64,000 nucleotides of DNA from Siphonodentalium dalli (GCA_032622095.1 CP136064.1:143547954-143611953); one strand, 5' to 3'; positions 1-10,531 are shown, numbered from the stretch's first letter. Translations and numbers: made by a program. The notes: generated by a model from the letters alone, not told the origin.

Positions 1-1
1 G

Positions 2-972
2 ATGGCAGTCACTTTGCGGCACCTGGCCTCGGGCACCCAGTACTCCGACATGCAGTACGGATGGAGGGTACCAGACAACACCATCTCAGTCGTGGTCCGT
101 GAGGTCTGCCAAGCCATCATTGCTGAGTACCTGAGTACGAGGTGATGACCTGCCCCACCACTCCTGAGGGATGGCGTGCCATATCAGACAACTTCATGAA
201 CAGGTGGAACTTTCCCCATACATGTGGGGCACTAGATGGGAAGCACGTGGCATGCAGGTGTCCCCCCCCCAAACAGTGGATCCATGTATTACAATTACAA
301 GGGGTTCTACTCTGTGGTACTCCTGGCCCTCGTAGATTATGATTACAAATTTATCTGGGCAGACTTGGGTGGTTTAGGTTCTTCATCAGACGCCCAAATC
401 TACAACAACTGCGAGTTGAAGGAATATGTGGAAGGGGATAACATCGGATTTCCAAGACCAGATCCTCTGCCCAATGACACCCAGGATGTACCCTACTACT
501 TCATCGGAGACGATGCATTCGCCCTCAGAGAGACCATGATGGAGCCATATGCACTCCGTGGTCTGGGTGATAACCACAGGATCTTCAATTACCGGCTTTC
601 CCATGCCAGAAGGTTGTGGAAAATGCCTTTGGCATCCTAGCCAACAGGTTCCAGGTTATGCTTGGCACCATGCAGCATCTTCCAGAAAATGTCAAGCTCG
701 TAACCAAAACCTGCATTTGCCTACACAATCTCATGAGGATACGCTACCCTGGTCTACAGAATCAGCAGCTCGACCGTGTGGAGGTCAACGGTGTCATCAT
801 CGCTGGAGCCTGGAGAGATGGAAGGGATAGGCTGGACACCCAGGTAGTTGTTGGGCCAAACACTGCAACCAACAAAGGAAAGAAGCAGAGGAACCTCCTC
901 AAGCACTGGGTCAACTCAGAGATGCTGTCCCTGGCAAAACAGTATGATCTAGAGGAACCTATGTTGTTGTAG
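2..972 (+). pseudogene. PIF/Harbinger (HARBI1-like) transposase, frameshifted
   Basis: DDE nuclease that in intact form would cut and join Harbinger element ends. Three frames must be joined to read it: frame 2 from base 2 to about 130, frame 1 to about 265, frame 2 to about 604, then frame 1 to the stop at 970-972. The second slip lies in a run of C's. Visible landmarks are CGALDGKHV (first catalytic Asp), then YNYKGFYS, ADLGGLGSSSDAQIYNNCEL (second Asp region), and after the last frame change VENAFGILANRFQVML, which should carry the catalytic Glu. The N-terminal part lies outside the window. The convergent MADF-like gene at 1447-2049 is the usual second Harbinger protein. An AATAAA follows at about 1204. 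The frameshifts argue for a dead copy; sequencing or assembly error in the C-run is the alternative for one of them. Confidence 0.85.
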
Positions 973-1446
973 TGATATCGATGTATATACTGTATTGTTG
1001 TTCCATAACATGTTATATTTACAAACTAAGTGTGATCATCACTAAATCTAGCATTCCGATTGGTCGGCGCCCACGTGGCTAGTTGCAATTATTTCTCGGT
1101 GAATGCGCAACAGCTAATAACTGCAAGCTCATAACAACATCGATACTTCATTTGGGTTTGGAAAGACGAACGCGTAATGTTTTGGGCGCATTTGGATTGA
1201 CTTAATAAATCATCGGGTTTCAATATAAAGATAAATTGTTCCTGTTAACTTTTGCCAAGGGTGCTATGGGATATTTTGGGCTGGTTTTGTACATTTACAA
1301 AAGTGGCTTTTTCGCTAAATGTATATAAATATAAGGATGAACTGTCATATAGACTGTTTTTATGGAGATGTAACCGTGATGTAAGTGGTCATAACTTGTA
1401 AAACACTTTGGTGTTCTGGAGAGCTGTCCGGACACTGACGATGTGC
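973..1446. other. Intergenic spacer of the Harbinger element
   Basis: No coding signal. Lies between the two convergent Harbinger genes, so it probably holds both 3' untranslated regions. An AATAAA on the plus strand at about 1204 could serve the transposase. Confidence 0.5.
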
Positions 1447-2049
1447 TCACGGCGGTGCCGACTGATGCTCTTCAGGAAGGTGAATTGGGTATTGATCCAC
1501 GTCTCCCTCTCGGTCCCTGGCTCCAGCACCGCTCTTTAAATCTTTGTGAAGCTTCACATGGATGTCACGCAAGGACCGGAACCATCGCTGCAAGTGGGCG
1601 CCATCTTTGATCTCACCGTGTGAGGAGTCCAGCACCTGGGCCTGATCTTCCCACCTCTTCAGCCTCTTGGTAGTGTCTTTCTTGGCATTGAGTTTTGGAT
1701 TCCACACCATTGGGTTCTCCCTCAGCCACTCAACCATCAGAATCTCTCTGGCCTCGCTGATAGTAGCAGATTCTTTGATTTTACTGAGCTTGGTGGGGTT
1801 GGTCACCTTCTTCTTCTTCTTGGATTTGGGTGGAGAACCAGAGCCATGTTCATCAGAAGCAATGACTGCTACATTCTTTGAATGCTGTGATGAAATGGAG
1901 GAGTCACGAGTCAATGGTTCTGTAGGCGGATGAGTTGGAGACCGTCCTCTTGCTTGTTGTTTTCGGCGACGGCCACGGGAAGCTGTTTCAGTAGTTTTGA
2001 CATCACTTTTGTGGTCACTTTTATCTGATTTCTTGGTAGCTTTCCTCAT
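1447..2049 (-). CDS. Harbinger MADF/Myb-SANT-like DNA-binding protein
   Basis: Intact 200-residue ORF. The first ~90 residues are low-complexity, basic and serine-rich, with a KSKKKKK stretch (about residues 75-80) suited to nuclear import. Residues ~100-172 match the MADF/SANT-like pattern: EWLRENPMVWNP, then RLKRWEDQAQVL, then LQRWFRSLRDIHVKLHK, with the expected spaced Trp residues, followed by KSGAGA. In Harbinger elements such a protein partners the transposase, helps it enter the nucleus and binds element ends. It faces the transposase gene tail to tail. No frame break is seen, in contrast to the neighbouring transposase, so a domesticated host MADF gene cannot be excluded, but the pairing makes an element origin more likely. 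Confidence 0.75.
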   Translation of the reverse strand: MRKATKKSDKSDHKSDVKTTETASRGRRRKQQARGRSPTHPPTEPLTRDSSISSQHSKNVAVIASDEHGSGSPPKSKKKKKVTNPTKLSKIKESATISEAREILMVEWLRENPMVWNPKLNAKKDTTKRLKRWEDQAQVLDSSHGEIKDGAHLQRWFRSLRDIHVKLHKDLKSGAGARDREGDVDQYPIHLPEEHQSAPP

Positions 2050-2149
2050 GTTGACTCTTCGATGACCAAATCAGTACTGAAGAAAATAATGAATCGGCTC
2101 AGCTTTTATAGGTTTTTATCACGTGACAGATATTCGCAAATATCACGCA

Positions 2150-2382
2150 ACTAGCACGCAGGTCAAACGCAACTTGTAAGTTTTTAACGCAACTCAAACG
2201 CAACTCGTAAGTTCTGCACGCAACTCGCACGTAACTCGTACGCCGGTGATCGCAGATATTGGGGGAATCATAAGTTCAGTTCGCAACCCACATGCAACCC
2301 ACACGCAACTCCCACACAATTCGTACGCCGGTGATCGCAGATATTGGGGAATCATAAGTTCAGTTCGCAACCCACACGCAAG
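2150..2382. repeat. Degenerate CGCAAC-type tandem array, left part
   Basis: Repeated words of the form ACGCAACTCGTA and CGCAACCCACA fill this stretch. It includes a clear duplication of about 85 bp (starting near 2238 and 2321) that contains CGCCGGTGATCGCAGATATT. The same array resumes after the hAT insertion at 4019-4110, so the hAT element landed inside it. Confidence 0.8.
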
Positions 2383-2612
2383 TTTGATGTGGTGGTTACA
2401 ACTGACCATCATCATTCTTTCGAATGTGTCATCTGTCATTCGACACCTGTCGGGTCTGGATATTTTGCCTGCAATACTGAAGAGCCGCTCAACGGGTGCC
2501 GGTGAGGCAGGGACACAGAGGTGCTTTGCAGCTAGCAGGCTTAACCCAGGAAAGTTGGTACAATTAAGTCGCCAGTATGAAGAGGGCGCTCATATTGATC
2601 CCTATGTTTCCG
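2383..2612 (-). pseudogene. hAT transposase C-terminal dimerisation domain, out of frame
   Basis: Begins with RKHRDQYE in the BED frame. Within about 25 bases it switches to another frame that reads SYWRLN, then FPGLSLLAAKHLCVPAS, APVERLFSIAGKI and RMTDDTFERMMMVSCN. That is the conserved hAT C-terminal dimerisation region with its VPASxAPVERLFS core. Upstream of SYWRLN this frame has stop codons, so the junction of the internal deletion (near 2585-2592) is frameshifted and the product cannot be a working transposase. The frame runs on into the host array beyond CNHHIKL. Confidence 0.85.
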
Positions 2613-3191
2613 CTGAAACAAAAATAATTAACATTAAGATACATCATTATGTATAATTTGCCTACATACTAATAGCAGGGATTAAAACAAGCCAGCTAGG
2701 GTTGTAAATCATACACAATGACATAATCAGGATTATGAAGTAAAACAGGCCACAGGTGCGCCTAATGCTGCTTTTGTTAGGGGATTAACGCATTGATAAA
2801 ATACTGCAGTGGAGTCATATAATTAGGACAGCAACACAGATTAAGTGCACAACACTGACCAGATATGGAGGTGAATACAGTTAAGCTCAAAACAAATAGA
2901 TTAAATTAGGTTTTGTTATGAAGACAAAATGCATTTATTATTAATGTTATAAAACAATTATTGTTTTAAAATGAATGTATTACTTTTAAAGATATATTCC
3001 GGGAATGTTCAGAAACAACAATAATGTTAATGAATTTTTTTTTTTTTTTAAATCCAATACATGTACTTGTATTAATTATGTACATATTGTCATGATGATA
3101 TACACATTATTGTAGGTGTATTAAAACATATACATATAATAATAACAATAACATATATAAATAATATAAAATAAAATTCAACATGACTTAC

Positions 3192-3362
3192 CTTTAGATG
3201 TGTGATGAAATTTGAAGTTGCTTTTGCTGAACCCGAAATCAGTGTTGGACAATGTTTACATGTAGCTTTGAATTTGTCAGAAATATCATTGGGCAAGGTA
3301 AAATGTTGCCTCATGAATGAAAAACTTTGAGAAGGCATCGCTAATGACTCTAATAGAGGCAA
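3192..3362 (-). pseudogene. hAT transposase BED zinc-finger exon
   Basis: The translation contains FTLPNDISDKFKATCKHC and then NFITHLK, the first part of a BED finger (Cys-x2-Cys followed by the first His). The exon ends in AAG followed by GTAAGT at 3191-3186, a textbook 5' splice site in phase 0. Joined to the acceptor after TTTTTGTTTCAG at 2613, the frame continues THLK|RKHRDQYE. This restores the second His of the finger at the expected spacing (His-x4-His), so the intron reading is well supported. The start at Met 3362 is the first in-frame ATG and is a guess. Confidence 0.75.
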
Positions 3363-3441
3363 AGAGATAATGATTGCTTGATAGTCAGTGATGCAGTTAT
3401 ATACAAACTTGTAACAACAAATGATTAGACCATCTCATTAT

Positions 3442-3458
3442 GGGGGGGGGGGGGGGGG
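3442..3458. repeat. Poly-G tract (17 G)
   Basis: Uninterrupted G run inside the hAT element, upstream of its BED exon. Confidence 0.95.
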
Positions 3459-3784
3459 CTATCAAAACATTGTTCATATTAATTCTATTGTGACCCACAA
3501 CTTGTGAGTTGTTTTAAATCAAACCACATTTAGACTATCAAAACATTGTGTGACTTCTATAGTGAGAGGGTTTCATGACTCCATCTTTGACGTTTTAATT
3601 TAGAACATGTATCCATGAAACTACTAACATAGAAGGAAAATATGAGGATAATGACCCCATGTGTATAACACTAGTCAAGTAAGTTAGTAACCAAGTGTTT
3701 TACCTGATACTACTAACATATCATAGTCATGTCACATTTCAGATACAAATGCTGATGTGTTAACTTGTTATATTGGTCTGTATT

Positions 3785-4018
3785 TTTGGAATGTAATTGA
3801 AAATGTAATTGAAAATGTAATTGAAAATGTAATTGAAAATGTAATTGAAAATGTAATTGAAATGTAATTGAAATTACACCCCTTTTCTCAATGTAATTAA
3901 TTACATTCAATTACATGTAATTGAAAAACCCTTCAATTACAAATTACATCCAATTACTTGGGAAAATGTAATTAATTACATTCAATTACAATTACAAATT
4001 ACAATTACCCCAACCCTG
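3785..4018 (-). repeat. TAATTG subterminal repeat block and hAT terminus
   Basis: About six 12-bp direct units of GAAAATGTAATT at 3785-3870, then irregular TAATTA/TTACAT words in both orientations up to 4010, ending CAACCCTG at 4018. Dense short subterminal repeats like these are typical transposase-binding regions of hAT elements. Confidence 0.8.
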
Positions 4019-4110
4019 CACGCAACCCATAGGTCAAATAGGTTACAAATTGACAAAATTGTTGATTTCGCTTGTGGTTGGTGCGTATACAAATAGTTTT
4101 TACACGCAAC
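4019..4110. repeat. CGCAAC-type array, right part
   Basis: CACGCAACCCATAGGTC and CACGCAACTCATAGG continue the array seen before 2382. Confidence 0.7.
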
Positions 4111-5927
4111 TCATAGGTTTCAGAATACGCTATGGTGTGAGGGTAGCTTAACAGACTTATAGTGTAGGTTTAGGGCCGATGAGATCGGCCCCTGGCACTC
4201 AAAGGGTTAAAGAGAATGCAATGGCACAGTATTTTTATTGAAAGGGTTAATGAAAGCCTGAGTGCATGTGCAAACCACTATTAAACAGATCTGAGAGAAT
4301 CCCCTTGTGTTGTGCACACTATTGTCTGCTAGTGGAAGCGCTTGTGAAAAGCAAACCACAATCTGAGATATTTTTAGATATCTCACTATGCTAGCTGTTG
4401 ATGGTGGATTATCTGTTATGACTTATATAATGAGATAATTTGATACAACCACATAGTGTCATAAATAATCCCCACATTCATTGCTTGCAAATCAGTATCC
4501 AGCTACTAATCTCAATCATTATCTCCTGATGAATTTATAATGAGTTTTTTTGCTGAGGTAGCAATAAATGACATATTATATTCTCATAGCCTTAGGGAAT
4601 ACAAGTTTAAATTTACCACATTGCGATTGTATATGGCTTTTGATTTTTTAACAGATTTATTTAGTTCTGTTTTCTACAAAGATTTTTCGATGCCATGGCA
4701 TCAAAAGGATTTACATTTAGTGCTTTCGACTTGTGTGAAAGCAAACGGTAACATGTTCGATATTTATATCGAATGTTTATAGACACCAAGCCTATAGAGA
4801 CATACAGCAATGTTAGGCTGTTATAATGTCGAACTCTCCTATTCGGAAACTGAATAATGGCCGAGGGAGATATAAACCATATATATAGCGGCATGCAAGG
4901 CCGGCGATTTATATGATGGTATACACAAAATCGTCTCTCAAGAGACATACAGCTAATATGGTAGGCGGCATGCTAAGCACCGGCAAATTATGGTGAACAA
5001 AATCGTCTTCTGAGACAAACAACAACAATCTTAGACACCCAGTCTAAAGACAATCAGCAAAATGTGAAGGCTGAAATTTTTTTTTATTCGTATAGACACA
5101 CTGGTGTGTCATGCAGGTAGGTATACGGGCACGAGAACAGAGATTGCGAAAACGACACTGCGAAGACATAAATAATTCAGGTCACACTGTCCAATGGGAC
5201 CGACCAAGATTTTATGGACTCGTATCATAAACCAATCATACACCAGAGAGGCGTGATATATTTGGTCTATTGTAAAAGCTCGATCTATATTCATATATTG
5301 TTCAGTTTTCGTTAAAAGTCTCCAACTGGTCTGTTACTACATGTATACCATGCAGAAACATAATTCGGTGATTCAGTGAGGTGACATTATAAAGTCAATG
5401 GGAAAAATGATAATTATAGTCTCATTGTGTATGCATGTGCTAGACACATTAGTCATTGACATGTAGTGTACAGTTATACCTGGATGCACGTATATGTAAT
5501 CTGTATAGATATCATTCCTTTCAAGTAATGTTTTCTTGGTTACGTTATCCGCACATGAACACGTGGTTTTCATAATCAATTCAAAACATGTGGGCATGAT
5601 GGTACGACTTTACCCATGACAAGCTTTAAGTCGGATCTCATTATGCGTAGCTGCATGGTCTGCTACTTTAAATGTTTAGGGGAGGTTTGTATTAGGACCA
5701 CCTCGCGGATCATAATTAGCATCGATCGCTGGTGTCAATGATATACATTGGTACACTTCGTTCTGATCCAAACGAGCGCAATGATTTTCTAATCACAGGC
5801 GATAACATGATTTGGAAAAATGTTGGGGGAATATAACCCGGCATTGTTCATAGGCGATCTACACAAATACGGGATAGCCGGTTTAAAATTTATAGATTTG
5901 GACCCCCATTTGGACCCCCAAGTCCAA
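4111..5927. other. Anonymous AT-rich DNA with a short internal repeat
   Basis: No gene recognised; the ORFs here lack family motifs. Between about 4779 and 5075 a motif pair recurs: TTAGACACC-type words near 4779 and 5031, and a GCGGCATGC...AAAATCGTCT block near 4888 and 4966. This suggests an old duplicated or inverted-end element. Confidence 0.5.
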
Positions 5928-6109
5928 ATTTTTTGAGATATATATACTTACCTTTATGTAACACTATATTGGATACCATCTTACTTTATGCAGGTTTAAC
6001 CCGCTCATTTTGTTTCGTTTCATTCCGTTATAGTCGGAACTATAGCGTAACACGAGCGATAACTCCTCCCGATAATATCTCGTTCATTTCATCTCTGCGC
6101 CAATAAAGC
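5928..6109 (+). repeat. DIRS inverted terminal repeat, distal (recombinase) end
   Basis: Matches the reverse complement of 10532-10719. The best-conserved part (5951-6108) includes CTTTATGTAACACT, GGTTTAACCCGCTC, TATAGTCGGAACTATAG and CGAGCGATAACTCCTCC. The outer ~20 bp match only with small gaps. Confidence 0.9.
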
Positions 6110-6224
6110 CCAGAGACAAACTGAAGGAAGGGGAGGCGGGCTGGTATTCTCCTCAGAAAATTGGATTACAAACAACATTTGAATCCTTGCACTACATGCA
6201 GCAACCCGCAGCAAAGTGGTTCAC

Positions 6225-7616
6225 TCAAGAGTTCAAAACATGAACTCCCACGTCTTTAAGGTAGAAACGGACGAATGTGGATGACTGGCTCCAGTCTGCA
6301 CTGTCCAAAACATGAGTCAGAGTAGCACCATGAACTAGTGCCCAGGAAGGACCAACACCGCGTGTCGAATGTCCTTTGATCTGTGCCGTGGTATCAGGGC
6401 TGGAAGGAGAAGAATATGCCATTTTTATGGTTTTGACAATCCATTTAGAAATAGTTTGAGCAGAAACAGCTTTATGTGGTTCATTTATGGAGAGAAAAAG
6501 TGATGTACCCCCATCGGTTGGCCGATATGGGGCAGTTTTCTCCATGTATAAGAGTAATGTACGTTTAGGGTCCAATAAGGGATTGTCTTCATAGCTAGGG
6601 ACAAACAAAATAGGGTTTTGATGGGATATTCTATCCTGTTTTGATAAATCCTGTCTGATGAAGGTAATGCCTTTAGCTTGAATTATCATGGTACTTTGGC
6701 CCAGAGACAATGATTGGAGGTCACTACAACGTCTAAATGTGGTGATAGCCACCAAAAAGGTTGCTTTCCAAGTGAGATACTTGAGTGGTGCGATAGCCAA
6801 AGGTTCAAAGGGTGGTTGTTGTAGGAGCTCCAACACTTTGGGTAAATCCCAGCTAGGAACCAATGTGCGGACCGGAGGTCTGGAGTTGAACATACCTTTA
6901 AGCATCCGAATTATGGAAGGGTGCTGACCAATTGGAGTACCTTCTACGTGAGGAAGGGAAGATGACAACATAGATCTATAGCCACTTATTGTCCGGTATT
7001 GGAGGCCGGAAGTTAAAAGGTCAGCTAGAAAATTGGCACATTGAATCAAAGAGGCATGAGTGGGATCAATTTCCCGTTCAGTACACCAGCTACAGAACCG
7101 CCTAAATTTGCATCTGTAGTCACGTTGAGTGCCTGGTCGCCAGGAGGCCTGGACAAGTTCACGAGACTGTTTTGAAAAAACATCTGCTTGGAGTTGTCTG
7201 TCGACAACAGCCAAGCAGTCAGATTGAACATTGATGGGTTCGGGTGAACTGCACGATGACAATGCTGAGTCAGTAAATCCTCTACTATCGGAATTTTCCG
7301 CGGGAAATCGATCAGGAGATCCAAGATGTGGGGATACCAATATTGTTTGGTCCACATTGGAGCAATGAGAATGATCAGGCATTGAAATTGCCGAAGGTGA
7401 TTTAAGACCCGTGGAATGAGTGGAATGGGTGGAAATGCATACGCAAAAAGATCCGCCCATTCGATTGACAGTGCATCGGTCGCATATGCCTCCTGATGAG
7501 GTTGCCATGAACAAAATATCGGTGTTTTTCGATTTTGAACGGTCGCAAAGAGGTCCATTGAAGGTTCGCCCCAGGTCTGGAATATTTTCGCCACAATGGC
7601 GGGTGACAATACCCAT
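6225..7616 (-). CDS. DIRS tyrosine recombinase, intact
   Basis: A 463-residue ORF with all expected catalytic positions of the tyrosine recombinase (phage-integrase-like) family. Arg lies in TTFRRCSDLQSL (about residue 288), His-x-x-Arg in IKGHSTRGVG (about 413), and the Tyr nucleophile in FVRFYLKDV (about 450). An N-terminal SAM-like DNA-binding region spans about residues 150-260 (SWRPGTQRDYRCKFRRFCSW, then DLLTSGLQYRTISGYRSML). The enzyme would insert the circular DNA copy. The first ~140 residues overlap the RNase H/methyltransferase frame at 7046-7616, an overlap usual in DIRS elements, so the true start may be internal to Met 7616. No stop or frameshift was found, unlike the RT. Confidence 0.9.
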   Translation of the reverse strand: MGIVTRHCGENIPDLGRTFNGPLCDRSKSKNTDILFMATSSGGICDRCTVNRMGGSFCVCISTHSTHSTGLKSPSAISMPDHSHCSNVDQTILVSPHLGSPDRFPAENSDSRGFTDSALSSCSSPEPINVQSDCLAVVDRQLQADVFSKQSRELVQASWRPGTQRDYRCKFRRFCSWCTEREIDPTHASLIQCANFLADLLTSGLQYRTISGYRSMLSSSLPHVEGTPIGQHPSIIRMLKGMFNSRPPVRTLVPSWDLPKVLELLQQPPFEPLAIAPLKYLTWKATFLVAITTFRRCSDLQSLSLGQSTMIIQAKGITFIRQDLSKQDRISHQNPILFVPSYEDNPLLDPKRTLLLYMEKTAPYRPTDGGTSLFLSINEPHKAVSAQTISKWIVKTIKMAYSSPSSPDTTAQIKGHSTRGVGPSWALVHGATLTHVLDSADWSQSSTFVRFYLKDVGVHVLNS

Positions 7617-9109
7617 TCAGTCGGATGAAAATGAAACCGACTGAGTTGGTCGGCCAGCACATTCGTTCTCCCCGCAATGTGGGTTGCTAATAACCATATG
7701 TTGTTGGTCTGAGCTAATTGCCACAGATCCTGTGCAAGACGGTAGAGGGTGAGGGAATGAGTCCCTCCCTGCTTGTTGATATAACAAGCCACGGTGACAT
7801 TGTCCGTTTGAACTAAAATCGTTTGGTTTCGCAACTGGCGAATAAAATTTTTGAGCGTTAGAAGAACTGCTTTCAGCTCCAAATTGTTGATATGGAGGCA
7901 CGTATCTGCGGCGGACCAAAGACCTTGAATAGTCTGATTCGCAAAATGACCTCCCCACCCCGTCATGCTGGCATCTGTTGTGATCGTAGCCGAAGGACGG
8001 ATTGGTCGAAAGGAGTGACCCTGGGAAATGTTTTGAGTTTGTAACCACCATTCCAGGTGGAAACCCAGTTCCGGAGAAAATGGGATAAGCTGATCGTAAT
8101 TTTGATGACGTTGAACCAATGTGTTGAAAGATGAGCCTGAATGGGCCTCATGTACAACCTGGAGAGAGGAATGAGCTCCAAACAGGAAGCAATTTGGCCC
8201 AGAAATTGTAGGTAAACCCGGGCTGTTTTTGTGCCTGTTAAGAGGGACTGAGCAGTTAATTGAAGGCCTTGTATGCGTTCTGCAGATGGTGATACGAGAC
8301 CCTGAGTCAACTGAAATTGAGCCCCTAGATATTTGACTGTTTGGGCCGGAACAAGATTTGACTTGTCGAAATTTATCACAAACCCCAATTTTGACAGAGT
8401 GTCGAACCAAATCCGTTGGTCTTGGAGCAGAGCAAGGTAATTTTGATTCATTAGGAACCAATTGTCGATGAAAACGATCAGTCGTATACCCATCTGACGG
8501 AGATGAGCGGCGACACAGGACACTACTTTGGTGTAAACTCGTGGGGCACTTTTTGCACCGAAGCAAAGAACTTTCCACTGATATGCCTGGTTGTTGACAC
8601 AAAAGCATAGATATTGACAATGACAGGGCCAAATCTGAATGTGAAAATACGCATGACGAATGTCGTTCAGTCGTTCAGTCGTTCAGTTTTACTAGTTCTA
8701 TGGTCTTTGTTAATGTGTCCATTTTGAAGTGTTCGTCTCGGATGAAATTGTTCAGAGAGCGAAGATTTATGACGGGACGCATTTCCTGGTTCTTCTTTGG
8801 AACCAGGAAAAGCGTACTGTAAAAACCGGAATGGATCTGATCCGGAGGAACTTTATCGATGGCGCCAAGAGCCAAAAGATTTTTTATTTATAAATTGAGA
8901 ATATCGTTTTGGACGCCATGTACCACTGTCATTTTTAAACCGTGAAAAGGGGGTATGGTTTGAAAATCCAATTTGTAGCCCTGACGAATTATATCGAGGG
9001 TCCAAGCATCGTTGGTAATTGCTTCCCATTGAGCTAGGTAATTTGAGAACCTCCCCCCGATCTGCACACTGGGAGAAAGAATTTGGTGAAAATGTATGCA
9101 TGTACTCAC
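7046..9109 (-). pseudogene. DIRS RT / RNase H / Dam-like methyltransferase, broken
   Basis: From the N-terminus: QIGGRFSNYLAQWEAI and WTLDIIRQGYKLDF (DIRS pre-RT region); an in-frame TAA at 8888-8890; GFYSTLFLVPKKN and MRPVINLRSLN (RT); a frameshift caused by three tandem 8-bp copies at 8662-8685; RHAYFHIQI; RLIVFIDNWFLMN, where the catalytic (Y/F)xDD box is FIDN; a second frameshift near 8100; then RNase H with TTDAS, NNLELKAV, VQTDNVTV and NVLADQLSR supplying the D-E-D-D set. After that come PSMDLFAT and LFAYAFPPIPLI, which fit the degenerate Dam-type methyltransferase domain known in DIRS elements. The RNase H/methyltransferase part is open for 528 codons, while the polymerase is disabled three ways plus the Asp-to-Asn change. 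Confidence 0.88.
8662..8685. repeat. 8-bp tandem triplication inside the RT
   Basis: GTCGTTCA occurs three times head to tail. Removing two copies (16 bp) restores the RT frame between TIELVKLND and IRHAYFHI, so the expansion is the cause of the frameshift. Confidence 0.9.
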
Positions 9110-9221
9110 CGAGTCAACTTTTTCTTGGTTTGATATCCTTTGTTACCGGCACCGGTATAGACATTCTTGAGTGGGGTCCGAAAAGTGTCATTCTTTTTGT
9201 TGACGTAGGTGGCATTGGTCT

Positions 9222-10520
9222 TTATATAAAACTTTTACCAGATTTGCCACCTGTTCCCTTTTGCGAACTCTTCCAATCAGTATTAGGTTTGGCAAAGAAT
9301 GTTTTCTTGGCATTGGAAGCCCCATTATCCGAAGGAATGGGAAAAACTCTCTTAGTAGAGGTAATGGTCTTGGTAGCTGGCAACAAATCATCCAGCGCTT
9401 TAGTGCGCTCCTTTTGCGTTTTTAGAACAGATTCTAGTCCACTACCAAAAACACCATCAGCTGATAATGGTAGGTCAGAAAGCTCTTTGGAGTCATCACG
9501 CTTCCATAATTGGGCATCAGCCAAGGCACTTTGACGCCGTAAGATATGGTGATAGGCCCCCGCACGACCAAGTTGATCCATACAGCTGGTAGATATGGCA
9601 AAAATGTCTCGCACATGATGTGACACATCCTCCACCATCATATCTTGTGATGCATTAATGGTTTGCATCAAAGAAGCAAGACCTTGTTGAAGGTAAATCA
9701 TTGCACTAATTCCCATATGAGCGGCCGCCTGTCCCCGGAAGGCCAGCTTTTCTATCATCTTGTATGGTTGTCCTACAAGTGAACGATCTCCAAATGGAGG
9801 TGGTTTGACATTCTTGCCATGTATCTGACTAAGGCAGCGATAAACCAAACTGTCTAGCGTGGGTAGTTTTAAAAACTCCTCGGCTTCAGCAGACAGAGGA
9901 AATTTTTGTGCAGATACCTCGGCAAATGCAGTCAGGGAAAATGGATGTTCACATCTCCAGGATTGCGAAAGCACAAGTCTCTGTGCGGCATCAATGTCTG
10001 CCCCAAGTTTCTTTGGGGGTGGTTTCACTAATGCATCATCACCGAAGATGCTTTCCAGTGTTTTGCTCTTGGAGCAGTCGTTGGAAATGGTTTCCGAAAA
10101 AACCGAACAATGTTCATCAACATGAATTGATCCAATGTCTGTCACATTGTCATTTTCAGACGAATCTTCGTCAGAACTTGGTGGTCTTCGACTCACTGTG
10201 TGAGGTTTTCCTCTTTGTGAGGAAGAAATTGTATGTGTATTGGATATTGGGCAATCATTTGCGATTCCCGTGTCCCCAATAGTTGACCTCATTAGCGATG
10301 GTCGGGAGACGTCAATGGCCGGGCGGCCATGACTTTGCAATTCGATGAGAGCATCAAGCTTGCTCGAAAGTCCCCTGACTTCCGAGCGATAACTCTCCAT
10401 AGTAGACGAAAATTCCTCTTGGAGGATTTGATATTTAGTTTTACGTTTCTTCTTCGTAATTGTATTGTCGATCACCTCTTTGGTAGGTGACGACGGCGAC
10501 GAACTATCGGAGTCCGACAT
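9222..10520 (-). CDS. DIRS gag-like protein
   Basis: Intact 432-residue ORF in the gag position, just inside the terminal repeat and upstream of RT. The N-terminus is Ser/Asp-rich, then a lysine cluster KKKRKTKYQ (about residue 23) leads into a predicted coiled coil (about 28-65). The middle (about 200-330) holds the conserved-looking DIRS gag core, with ETISNDCSKSKTLESIFGDD before it and RSLVGQPYKMIEKLAFRGQA within it. The C-terminus is basic (TDWKSSQKGTGGKSGKS). It would package element RNA. No zinc knuckle is seen, as is usual for DIRS gag. The start Met 10520 is the first ATG after the terminal repeat. Confidence 0.8.
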   Translation of the reverse strand: MSDSDSSSPSSPTKEVIDNTITKKKRKTKYQILQEEFSSTMESYRSEVRGLSSKLDALIELQSHGRPAIDVSRPSLMRSTIGDTGIANDCPISNTHTISSSQRGKPHTVSRRPPSSDEDSSENDNVTDIGSIHVDEHCSVFSETISNDCSKSKTLESIFGDDALVKPPPKKLGADIDAAQRLVLSQSWRCEHPFSLTAFAEVSAQKFPLSAEAEEFLKLPTLDSLVYRCLSQIHGKNVKPPPFGDRSLVGQPYKMIEKLAFRGQAAAHMGISAMIYLQQGLASLMQTINASQDMMVEDVSHHVRDIFAISTSCMDQLGRAGAYHHILRRQSALADAQLWKRDDSKELSDLPLSADGVFGSGLESVLKTQKERTKALDDLLPATKTITSTKRVFPIPSDNGASNAKKTFFAKPNTDWKSSQKGTGGKSGKSFI

Positions 10521-10531
10521 AATTGTGACCT

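Larger units (their letters stand above)
2383..4018 (-). mobile_element. hAT element, internally deleted, inserted in the CGCAAC array
   Basis: Read on the minus strand, the element starts at 4018 with CAGGGTTGGGG, a typical hAT terminus, followed by dense TAATTG/TAATTA subterminal repeats. It then has a BED-finger exon (3362-3192), an intron (3191-2613), and an exon that begins with the end of the BED finger and jumps straight to the C-terminal dimerisation domain (to about 2383). Roughly the whole catalytic RNase-H-like core is missing. The 3' terminal repeat is not seen, so the left edge is truncated or diverged. The flanking bases CACGCAA occur on both sides, but they are also a word of the host array, so they are only weak support for a target duplication. 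Confidence 0.75.

Noticed and set aside
9019-10282. Plus-strand ORFs opposite DIRS gag
   Set aside because: Shadow frames of the well-supported minus-strand gag.
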